DNA of 5,445 nt. Origin: Spirochaetaceae bacterium (GTDB taxonomy: Bacteria > Spirochaetota > Spirochaetia > JABEVK01). The stretch's first letter is position 1; each line of letters starts with the position of its first letter. This document shows positions 1 through 5,444 of this stretch, piece by piece. Made by a program: the position numbers and the translations under genes. Under the pieces are notes generated by a model that saw only the letters and a list, made by a program, of their open reading frames with translations, was not told the origin of the DNA and ran no database searches. The DNA is taken from positions 1,619-7,063 of the forward strand of contig JAHFSN010000101.1 in NCBI GenBank assembly GCA_023265735.1, given 5' to 3'.

Positions 1-1
1 C

Positions 2-985
2 CTCATGAGCCGCTCGGCCGAAGAGTTGACGGGGTGGCCGCTCTCGGAAGCCCAGGGACATCCCCTGACGGAGGTCCTTCCTCTGATCCATGAATGGACG
101 AGGGAACCCGTTGAGAATCCGGTGACCCGCGTCCTGAGGGAGGGCCAGACCGTCGAGCTGGCGAACCACACCGTCTTGGCGGCCCGGCACGGCAAGGAGT
201 TGGTCATCGCCGACAGCGCCGCCCCCATCCGCGACCGCGAAGGAGTCGTCCGAGGCGTCGTGCTGGTCTTTCGGGACATGACGGAGAAGAACCGGCTCAA
301 CGAGGCCCTCCAGCGGGCTCAGAACCTGGAGTCCATCGGGCTCTTGGCGGCCGGCATTGCCCACGACTTCAACAACCTTTTGGCCGGCCTCTTCGGTCAG
401 GTTCAGCTCGCCGTTGAAAAACTTAAGGACGACCGGTCCGACGATGCGCGCCTCAACCTGGAACGTGCCCTGGGCGTGTTCGACAGGGCCAAGGATCTCA
501 CCACCCAGCTTTTGACCTTCTCCAAGGGAGGCCAGCCCGTCCGGACGTCCTTTGACCTGGGGACCCTCGTCCGCAAGACGGCGCTGTTCGCCCTCAGCGG
601 TTCCAACATCGAGGTCAGCTTTCAAATTCCTCCGGAACCCCTGCTCTGCGTGGGCGACGAGAACCAGCTGGCCCAGGCCCTCGATAACATCATCATCAAT
701 GCCCGCCAAGCCATGAAGGACGGCGGATCCCTCAGAATCACCGCCGAGTCCCGGATAGGTGCCGCGGGCCGGGAAACGGTGGTGGCCGTCCAGGACAACG
801 GTCCGGGAATCAGCCCCGAAGTTCTCGACAGGATCTTCGATCCGTTCTTCTCGACCAAGGCCACGGGCCATGGATTGGGGTTGGCCACGGTGCAGTCCAT
901 CGTGCAGCACCACGAAGGCCGGGTCGAGGTTCAGTCGTCACCCGGGAAGGGCTCGACGTTCTGCCTCATCCTTCCTACGACGTAG
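2..985 (+). CDS. PAS-domain sensor histidine kinase, 3' part (5' end outside window)
   Basis: This is the C-terminal 327 or so residues of a two-component sensor kinase, which autophosphorylates a histidine and passes the phosphate to a response regulator. The reading frame is open to the left edge. Its first in-window ATG (base 5) lies inside a PAS domain, in the usual 'M-N-x-x-A-E-E-L-T-G-W' position, so that ATG is probably not the start. Counting from that Met: the rest of the PAS/PAC domain spans about 1-95, ending in the PAC-like P-I-R-D and V-F-R-D-M-T-E; the HisKA H-box AGIAHDFNNLL has phosphoacceptor His120; the N-box has Asn228 and Asn232; the G1 box DNGPGI is at 264-269; the F-box FDPFFSTK is at 278-285; the G2 box GHGLGLAT is at 288-295. 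All catalytic boxes look intact. The protein stops directly after the ATPase domain, with no receiver domain and no response-regulator gene after it. No transmembrane segment is seen in the visible part. The signal is unknown. Confidence 0.95.
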   Translation, partial: LMSRSAEELTGWPLSEAQGHPLTEVLPLIHEWTREPVENPVTRVLREGQTVELANHTVLAARHGKELVIADSAAPIRDREGVVRGVVLVFRDMTEKNRLNEALQRAQNLESIGLLAAGIAHDFNNLLAGLFGQVQLAVEKLKDDRSDDARLNLERALGVFDRAKDLTTQLLTFSKGGQPVRTSFDLGTLVRKTALFALSGSNIEVSFQIPPEPLLCVGDENQLAQALDNIIINARQAMKDGGSLRITAESRIGAAGRETVVAVQDNGPGISPEVLDRIFDPFFSTKATGHGLGLATVQSIVQHHEGRVEVQSSPGKGSTFCLILPTT

Positions 986-987
986 GA
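973..987. repeat. 15-bp palindrome containing both convergent stop codons
   Basis: TCCTACG-A-CGTAGGA is a perfect inverted repeat with 7-bp arms around A980. The plus-strand kinase stop (TAG, 983-985) and the minus-strand stop of the cNMP-domain gene (TAG read from 977-975) are mirror images within it. As RNA it could form a 5-bp stem with a 5-nt loop from either strand. No U-tract follows on either side, so a bidirectional intrinsic terminator is not supported. Confidence 0.6.
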
Positions 988-2978
988 CCCTCGTCACGGA
1001 ATCCAGGGAGGATGCCGGCCAGGACTTCCCGGGTGACGGCGTAGAGCGGCGGAATTCCCTGGGCCGGGTGCAGGCGCGACGAGAGCTGCTCGCCGGTGGC
1101 CAGGGGAAGGTCGGAGACGTAGTAGAAGTATCTCTGGACCACGCCGGGATCGAGGACGCCCAGCTGAATCGACTCCCGGATCTTCCGGGAAAAGTAGACT
1201 CCCTCCATCTCCAGCCCCACGCACTTCCAGATCTGCCGGTAGAACGAAAGCAGCGACCGGTTCTGCAAGAGGGTGCCGGGGACGGTCAGCAGGGGGCCCG
1301 TGTGGACGTCGAGTCCGGCAAAGTGGGCCCCGGACCCCGGCGGAGGAGCCGGAAGGGGATGGAGCGAATCGTCGGACTGCAACACAAAGGCCGTCGGCAC
1401 CAGGATGTCTCCCCGGTGCCCCACCAGGCCACCCGCCTTCCCCAAGATGTTGACGCTGCGGATGTGCCGGCTGAACAGCGTGATGAGGTTGTAGATGATC
1501 TCCTCGGCCTGCTCGCCGAAGGCATAGTCAATGTTGATAAGGAACTTCCGGGGCCCTGACTGTCCCCCTAAAACCGAGGGGTCGATCAGCTGGACCGCGA
1601 TCCCCGTGGTGGCCTGGTCATCGATGCGCAGGATGCCCCAGGCCCGTTCGTCGTCGACTCGGGGTGCCTGTTCGGGATGCTCCTTCAGGAAGGCGGGGAG
1701 GAGCCCGTACACCAGGTCCCTCGGGTGGCGCCAGCCGTGCTGCAGGTACGGGTGGTTGGTCCGGCGGGCCCATTCGATCACCTGGGCCTCGACCCGCCCC
1801 GCATACGGGGACAGGCAATTGGTCACCGAATGGGTGTTGCTCGACACGATGTGGACTTCCCAATCGGGCGGAAAGGCCCACGGGTCCAGGCCTGTCAGTT
1901 CTTTGACGGCGAGACTGACCTGGTTGGCCCACTTCTCGGACCGGCGGCTGTTGTAGTTGTTGAGCTGCCTTTCGACATTGACGGCCCAATCCTCGTGGTG
2001 GATGACCAGCTCGAAGAGCCTGGGGAGCACCTGGTCTCCCCAGAGGGCCGTCAGGCCCTGGGTCTCCTCTTCGTCGAAGGGCAGATCGAGGGCGTCGAGG
2101 GAGACGTCCTCGGGGTCGGCGCAACAGGCGGCCAGCTTCACCAGCAGGGCCGGGTCGTGGAGGCGCCGCCGGATCTTCTGGGCCTCCACCGAAAACAGGC
2201 TGAGGTTGGTTAAGAAGTCGAGGATGTCGGTGAGTCCGTTGCGCAGCAGCACCATGTTCTTCCCGGGAACCATCTGCCAGATACTGCGCCGTCGGGCCGC
2301 GCAGGGAACCTCCGTGAAAATCCGGCTCGGGTTGGTGTAGAGGGCCGGGATGTCGTCGGTGAAGAACCACGAAAGGGTCGACGTGAGGTTGTCGGGTAGC
2401 CGGCGGACGGCGTAGGTCAGGGCCTGGAGATCGAGGGCGTCGGGGTCGGCAAGCCGGGGATGGAGGGCCGGCTCCAGGGTCCTGTAGAGTTCCAAGAGGC
2501 GCCGCATGGGGAAGGTGCCCTCGGCCAGGGACCTGGCCACTTCGGCCACGAAGCGCTCCAGAGGCAGAAAGATCCCGTGCTTGTCCCGGAGGATGGTCCC
2601 AAAGGCCAGGGCGAAGACGGGGTAGGCGCCAATGAGCTCCAGGAGCCGGGAGCCCTTCAGCACCCAGCACCGCACCTTCGTCACCGCCCGGGCTCCGGCG
2701 GTTCGTGTTTGGCCCAGCAGGGCCGCCCGTTCGCCGAAATAGTGGCCGGGCCTCACCACGTTGGAGGGTTTGACGAAGGGAGAATCGTCGTAGACCAGCT
2801 CCACCTGCCCTTCCTCCAGCAGGTAGATGCCGTCGGAGACCTCGCCGACCACGAACAGGTTCTCGAGGGGAACCGCGTCGATCTGGACCAGTTCCGCCAC
2901 AAGCCCGTCCTTTTCAGGGGCAGGTAAGAACCGGAACGGGACAACCAGGTCAAGCAAACGGCGAGGATCGGGGCTCAT
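975..2978 (-). CDS. Cyclic-nucleotide-binding domain fused to a nucleoside-phosphorylase-like (DUF6909-like) protein
   Basis: This is a predicted cytoplasmic 667-residue protein. Residues about 12-120 form a Crp/cAMP-receptor-type beta-barrel with a well-kept phosphate-binding cassette: F81-G-E, A-L-L and R92-T-A. No helix-turn-helix DNA-binding domain follows. Residues about 140-370 are mostly helical, including T-D-I-L-D-F-L-T-N around 250-258; from memory this resembles the uncharacterised DUF6909 family. The C-terminal part has purine-nucleoside-phosphorylase/MTA-nucleosidase features in the right order: GKAGGL (513-518) then GDILVP (523-528), a G-P-L-L-T-V strand at 561-566, G588-L-E-M-E-G593, where E592 matches the ribose-binding Glu of MTA/SAH nucleosidase, and S622-D623, matching its catalytic Asp. 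It is the last gene of the operon, 9 bp after the Alpha-E stop. No Shine-Dalgarno is evident before its ATG, so translation is probably coupled. The 3' end overlaps the convergent kinase by 11 bp. The substrate is unknown. A nucleosidase- or phosphorylase-type N-glycosidic activity gated by a nucleotide ligand is inference. Confidence 0.88.
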   Translation of the reverse strand: MSPDPRRLLDLVVPFRFLPAPEKDGLVAELVQIDAVPLENLFVVGEVSDGIYLLEEGQVELVYDDSPFVKPSNVVRPGHYFGERAALLGQTRTAGARAVTKVRCWVLKGSRLLELIGAYPVFALAFGTILRDKHGIFLPLERFVAEVARSLAEGTFPMRRLLELYRTLEPALHPRLADPDALDLQALTYAVRRLPDNLTSTLSWFFTDDIPALYTNPSRIFTEVPCAARRRSIWQMVPGKNMVLLRNGLTDILDFLTNLSLFSVEAQKIRRRLHDPALLVKLAACCADPEDVSLDALDLPFDEEETQGLTALWGDQVLPRLFELVIHHEDWAVNVERQLNNYNSRRSEKWANQVSLAVKELTGLDPWAFPPDWEVHIVSSNTHSVTNCLSPYAGRVEAQVIEWARRTNHPYLQHGWRHPRDLVYGLLPAFLKEHPEQAPRVDDERAWGILRIDDQATTGIAVQLIDPSVLGGQSGPRKFLINIDYAFGEQAEEIIYNLITLFSRHIRSVNILGKAGGLVGHRGDILVPTAFVLQSDDSLHPLPAPPPGSGAHFAGLDVHTGPLLTVPGTLLQNRSLLSFYRQIWKCVGLEMEGVYFSRKIRESIQLGVLDPGVVQRYFYYVSDLPLATGEQLSSRLHPAQGIPPLYAVTREVLAGILPGFRDEGPTS

Positions 2979-2987
2979 AGGAGCATC

Positions 2988-3512
2988 TTAACTCGAAAAG
3001 TCCTTCCCGAGACTAGCCGAGAACCACGTCTCCACCTCGGCCACGGATTGGCTGGCGGGAACCCCCACGCCCAGGGTCTCCCAGCAGCGCACGAGCTGGG
3101 TCCACGCGGCCTCGGCGAGCGTCGGCTGGTCCGCCAAGGTCCTGGCCTCCCAGAGTTCCAAGAACCGCCCCCAACGGCACAGGGCCTCGGCCTCGGGAAA
3201 CAGCGCCTCCTCCAGGATGCCCCAGAAGGCGTAGAGAGCGTCGTGGACCTCGCGGACCACGAGGTAGTCGCCGGGCTTGAGGGTCTCGGTCTTGGTCATG
3301 GCCATCCGCAGATACGAGAACACATCGTTGTCGAGGAGGTCCCGCAGGAGAAATCCATTCTCGTAGGCCCGGGTGAGGTTGAACGGAAGGGAGGTGGGCG
3401 ACGTCGGGTCGAGAAGATCCGGGGCCCCCGGGGCGGCGCCCAGTCCTCTCTGGACGTACCGACCCAGCCAGTACAGCCGGTCGGCCTTCGCAGGAGACAG
3501 GGCCGGGCTCAT
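2988..3512 (-). CDS. Short Alpha-E (DUF403-type) domain protein
   Basis: This 174-residue helical protein is related to the Alpha-E family, whose genes sit beside circularly permuted ATP-grasp genes and are thought to be their partners. The family hallmark near the N-terminus is clear: A-D-R-L-Y-W-L-G-R-Y at 10-19, against the usual A-E-N-L-Y-W-L-G-R-Y. A second, weaker copy, C112-R-W-G-R-F-L-E-L, lies where the family normally has its F-L-R-L-G-R-x-L-E motif. Between them, A49-Y-E-N-G and L-L-R-D resemble the A-R-E-N-A-R/R-E stretch. Family members are typically about 300 residues from memory, so this one is roughly half size. The Glu-Arg-Ala after the first motif is replaced by Q21-R-G, and the linker after it is Pro/Ala-rich. 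The start is the ATG at 3512, because the family motif begins ten residues in and this ATG overlaps the ATP-grasp stop as ATGA. A longer ORF to 3602 only re-reads the upstream gene. It may be a compact variant or a degenerating one. Confidence 0.82.
   Translation of the reverse strand: MSPALSPAKADRLYWLGRYVQRGLGAAPGAPDLLDPTSPTSLPFNLTRAYENGFLLRDLLDNDVFSYLRMAMTKTETLKPGDYLVVREVHDALYAFWGILEEALFPEAEALCRWGRFLELWEARTLADQPTLAEAAWTQLVRCWETLGVGVPASQSVAEVETWFSASLGKDFSS
3509..3512 (-). other. ATGA stop/start overlap coupling two genes
   Basis: Read on the minus strand, the Alpha-E start ATG (3512-3510) and the ATP-grasp stop TGA (3511-3509) share two bases. The 20 nt upstream contain no convincing Shine-Dalgarno, which fits termination-reinitiation and near-stoichiometric synthesis of the two proteins. 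Confidence 0.85.
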
Positions 3513-4873
3513 TGCAGCACCCAGGTGTCCTTGAATCCTCCGCCTTGGGACGAGTTGACCACCATGGACCCAGCCTCCATGGCGTAACGGGTCAGGCCGC
3601 ACTTCCAGACCTTTACCGACTCCCCAGCCAGGACGTAGGCCCGGAAGTCACACTTGCGGGGCACGATCTTGCCGTCCTGGAACACGTCGAGGTCCCTGAA
3701 GTCGACGACCTCCTGGGCAATCCAGCGCCGGGGCTCCTTCACGATGAGGTTGCGCAGGTTCTCCTTCTGGTCCCGGGTGAGCTTCGACCCAAACATCACG
3801 CCGTACCCCCCCGCTTCGGCCACGTCCTTGATGACCAGCTTGCCCAGGTTCTCCAGAACGTAGGCGCGGTCCTTGGGGTAATGCGGCAGGTAGGTGGGCG
3901 CGTTCTCCAGGAGGGGTTCCTCGCCCAGGTAGTACTTCACCAGGGCGGGGACGAAGTAGTACAGCCCCTTGTCGTCGGCCACCCCGTTGCCCAGGGCGTT
4001 GAGGACCGCCACGTTACCCTGGCGGTAGGCGTCGAACAGTCCAGGCACCCCGATGAGGCTTTCGGCGTCGAAGACCTGGGGATCGAGGAACTCGTCGGAC
4101 AGCCGGCGGTAGAGGGCGCCCACCCTCAGGAGGCCCCCCAGGCCCTTGTAGTACACCTTGGAGTCACGGCAGACCAGCTCGTCCCCGAACACCAGGGGAA
4201 TGCCCATCCGCTCGGCCAGGTAGGCGTGCTCGAAGAACGCCGAGTTGTACCGGCCAGGGGAGAGAAGGACGTTGATGCCCCCCGTGTTCACGTGGTTCAG
4301 GGTTTCCAGGAGGAGAGCCGGGTAGTCCTGGTTGTCGGCCACCTTATCCCGGGGGAAGGTGGGCGGGCACACCGATTGGAAAGCCTGGCGGCCGATAAGG
4401 GGGTACGAGGCCCCCGACGGCACCCGCAGGTTGTCCTCCAGCACCAGCCACTTGCCCGACGACGCCTGGACGAGGTCGATGCCGGAGATATGCGAGTAGA
4501 TGCCTTTGGCGGGTTTGACGCCTTCGCAGGCCGCCAGGTATCCCGACGAGGCATGGATAAACTCCGGAGGAACGATGCCGTCCTTCACCACCTTTTTGGG
4601 GCCGTAGAGGTCCGCGAGGAAGAGGTTGAGCGCCGTGACCCTCTGGGCCAAGCCGTCCTCGAGGCGCCGGAACTCATCGGCCTCGAAGACCCGGGGAATG
4701 ACGCCAAACGGGAAGATCCGGTCTTGGTACCTGGCGTTCTTGTAGAGCCCGAACGTGATGGCAAAACGGTCGAAATACAGTCCAATCTGCGACAGCTGCT
4801 GGGGAGTCACCGCGAGGGGGAGACTGCCTGCCTTGAAGCGGCGGGGCGGAGCGGACAGGGTGTCGGTGGGCAT
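3509..4873 (-). CDS. Circularly permuted ATP-grasp protein (DUF404/DUF407, CP_ATPgrasp type)
   Basis: This 454-residue soluble enzyme belongs to the circularly permuted ATP-grasp family, predicted ATP-dependent carboxylate-amine ligases whose products are mostly unknown. Family motifs in order: F56-G-V-I-P-R; W142-L-V-L-E-D-N-L-R with V151-P-S-G, the characteristic acidic/ATP-site block; G206-R-Y-N; N292-A-L-G-N-G with D300-D-K; L346-V-I-K and G355-G-Y-G, nucleotide-binding Lys and Gly-rich loop candidates; D409-F-R; G426-L-T-R; and the C-terminal N440-S-S-Q-G-G-G with K448-D and W451. Length is normal for the family and nothing key appears missing. I chose the ATG at 4873 over the upstream in-frame ATG at 4906, because AGGAGG lies 5 nt before it and the extra 11 residues read through the ribosome-binding site. 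It is the first gene of the three-gene operon, 136 bp downstream of mutY. By family knowledge it should act with the Alpha-E protein. The amide product is not predictable from sequence. Confidence 0.95.
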   Translation of the reverse strand: MPTDTLSAPPRRFKAGSLPLAVTPQQLSQIGLYFDRFAITFGLYKNARYQDRIFPFGVIPRVFEADEFRRLEDGLAQRVTALNLFLADLYGPKKVVKDGIVPPEFIHASSGYLAACEGVKPAKGIYSHISGIDLVQASSGKWLVLEDNLRVPSGASYPLIGRQAFQSVCPPTFPRDKVADNQDYPALLLETLNHVNTGGINVLLSPGRYNSAFFEHAYLAERMGIPLVFGDELVCRDSKVYYKGLGGLLRVGALYRRLSDEFLDPQVFDAESLIGVPGLFDAYRQGNVAVLNALGNGVADDKGLYYFVPALVKYYLGEEPLLENAPTYLPHYPKDRAYVLENLGKLVIKDVAEAGGYGVMFGSKLTRDQKENLRNLIVKEPRRWIAQEVVDFRDLDVFQDGKIVPRKCDFRAYVLAGESVKVWKCGLTRYAMEAGSMVVNSSQGGGFKDTWVLQ

Positions 4874-4878
4874 ACGAA

Positions 4879-4884
4879 CCTCCT
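4879..4884 (-). promoter_or_regulatory. Shine-Dalgarno of the ATP-grasp gene
   Basis: The minus strand reads AGGAGG followed by 5 nt and then ATG (4873-4871). It is the only strong ribosome-binding site in the operon, and it decides the start of the ATP-grasp gene. Confidence 0.85.
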
Positions 4885-4895
4885 CTCCTTTCCAT

Positions 4896-4911
4896 ACAAG
4901 AACCATGCCAA
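4896..4911 (-). promoter_or_regulatory. Possible weak sigma-54-like promoter
   Basis: The minus strand reads TTGGCATGGTTCTTGT, which resembles the sigma-54 pattern TGGCAC-N5-TTGC. GG and the downstream dinucleotide are 10 nt apart as required, but the -12 element has GT instead of GC. Transcription would then start about 13-14 nt before the ATG, giving a very short leader that just holds the Shine-Dalgarno. This is a marginal call. Confidence 0.2.
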
Positions 4912-4918
4912 GTCAGGA
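4912..4918 (+). repeat. GTCAGGA repeat, proximal copy
   Basis: AGTCAGGA at 4911-4918 repeats the AGTCAGGA at 4971-4978 exactly 60 bp away, in the same orientation. It sits just upstream of the ribosome-binding site of the operon. It could be a half-site of an operator. Confidence 0.4.
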
Positions 4919-4935
4919 TTCACGATTCAAGTCTC

Positions 4936-4955
4936 TACTAAGAAGAGGTTTAGTA
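4936..4955. repeat. Inverted repeat TACTAA-N8-TTAGTA
   Basis: These perfect 6-bp arms (4936-4941 and 4950-4955) surround an 8-nt spacer in the middle of the intergenic region, about 63-82 bp before the operon's first codon. They are either an operator-like dyad or a weak hairpin. The arms are AT-rich in a GC-rich genome, which makes a chance match somewhat less likely. Confidence 0.4.
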
Positions 4956-4971
4956 TCAACCACCTCGGGGA

Positions 4972-4994
4972 GTCAGGACTACCAGGATCCTGAC
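4972..4994. repeat. Inverted repeat GTCAGGA-N9-TCCTGAC
   Basis: Perfect 7-bp arms (4972-4978 and 4988-4994) with a 9-nt spacer begin 15 nt after the mutY stop codon. As mutY mRNA this could form a short hairpin, but no U-run follows, so it is a poor intrinsic terminator. Its heptamer recurs at 4912-4918, which favours a protein-binding dyad. Confidence 0.5.
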
Positions 4995-5009
4995 AATCCG
5001 GTATTGCAT

Positions 5010-5444
5010 CTACAATAATGTAATCTGAAGGGACTCTTCCCAGATCTTTCGATACACACTGATCATGCCCAGATCCCTAGCCTCGTGGACCGTGGCCCAT
5101 CGCCCCACCCAGCCCTCGGGCAACGGGGGGTCGCCGGGGCCTTCCCAGGGTGCCCTGAAGGGAGTGAGGCGGTCGCGGTAGCGAGTGTAGGAGTGGACCC
5201 GGGACCCCAGCTGGACCCGGCTGGCGGGAAGGGCGTCCGCTTCGACGGGCGGAGCCAGCCACAGGTGGGAGAAGCGCCCCGTCGTGGGCCGGGCCAGCCA
5301 CCATTGGGAGCGCTCGCCGCGGTACCAAAAGACCACCGTCGTCGCCTTTTCCTCGACCAGCCTGGCCTGGACCGCCGGAATTCTGTCGGTGAGGCCCTGG
5401 GCCCGGGCCTGGCAGCCTTCGGCCAGGGGACAGACCCCACAGAG
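5010..5444 (-). CDS. mutY: Adenine DNA glycosylase MutY, C-terminal part (5' end outside window)
   Basis: MutY removes adenine mispaired with 8-oxoguanine in base-excision repair. Only the last 144 residues are in the window, and the frame is open to the right edge. In-window residues 2-11 give C-x2-C-P-x4-C, the last three cysteines of MutY's C-x6-C-x2-C-x5-C 4Fe-4S cluster, followed by the usual Q-A-R-A and I-P. After a linker comes the C-terminal Nudix-like domain that reads 8-oxoG: V37-V-F-W-Y-R begins the first strands, F58-S-H-L-W-L-A-P-P lines up with the common G-L-W-E-F-P, H84-S-Y-T-R-Y occupies the H-x-F-T-H loop, and R115-W through K133-I-W is the final helix region. As normal for MutY, no Nudix catalytic box is seen. 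The protein ends at a TAG at 5012-5010. It is codirectional with the ATP-grasp operon but separated by 136 bp, so they are probably separate functional units. Confidence 0.9.
   Translation of the reverse strand, partial: LCGVCPLAEGCQARAQGLTDRIPAVQARLVEEKATTVVFWYRGERSQWWLARPTTGRFSHLWLAPPVEADALPASRVQLGSRVHSYTRYRDRLTPFRAPWEGPGDPPLPEGWVGRWATVHEARDLGMISVYRKIWEESLQITLL

Larger units (their letters stand above)
4874..5009 (-). promoter_or_regulatory. Intergenic control region of the ATP-grasp operon
   Basis: These 136 bp between the mutY stop and the ATP-grasp start are visibly richer in A+T than the flanking genes. They contain three copies of the heptamer GTCAGGA (two direct, one inverted), a second short inverted repeat, and the ribosome-binding site. 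I could not find a convincing sigma-70 -35/-10 pair at normal spacing: TTGATA at 4959-4954 has no good -10 17 bp downstream. Promoter location is therefore unresolved. The operon could also be read partly from the mutY side. Confidence 0.5.

Noticed and set aside
759..1559. A 266-codon plus-strand ORF spanning the kinase end and the cNMP-domain gene
   Set aside because: It is out of frame with the kinase catalytic boxes and antisense to the nucleosidase-like domain. It is Arg/Pro/Ser-rich, without motifs or a ribosome-binding site.
1618..2670. A 350-codon minus-strand ORF inside the cNMP-domain gene in another frame
   Set aside because: Its very high Pro/Arg/Gly content is typical of an out-of-frame reading of GC-rich coding sequence. 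The overlapping 667-residue frame has domain motifs.
2979..2987. A three-codon leader ORF (ATG CTC CTA TGA) overlapping the cNMP-domain gene's ATG
   Set aside because: It has no Shine-Dalgarno and starts 1 nt after the Alpha-E stop codon. A chance occurrence is the simplest explanation.
3513..3602. A 30-residue N-terminal extension of the Alpha-E protein
   Set aside because: It re-reads the end of the ATP-grasp gene in another frame, and the family motif normally starts close to the initiator Met, which fits the ATG at 3512.
4874..4906. An 11-residue longer start for the ATP-grasp protein at 4906
   Set aside because: The extension would be translated across the AGGAGG at 4879-4884, which is ideally placed for the ATG at 4873.
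3512..4993. A 493-codon plus-strand ORF opposite the ATP-grasp gene, longer than the gene itself
   Set aside because: It shows no recognisable domain, and its composition (rich in Val, Gly, Leu, Gln, Glu) is that of an antisense reading of high-GC codons. The minus-strand frame has all the family motifs and a Shine-Dalgarno.
4972..4994. An intrinsic terminator for mutY
   Set aside because: The stem is only 7 bp and is followed by C/G-rich sequence instead of a U-tract on the mutY strand. It was kept only as an inverted repeat.
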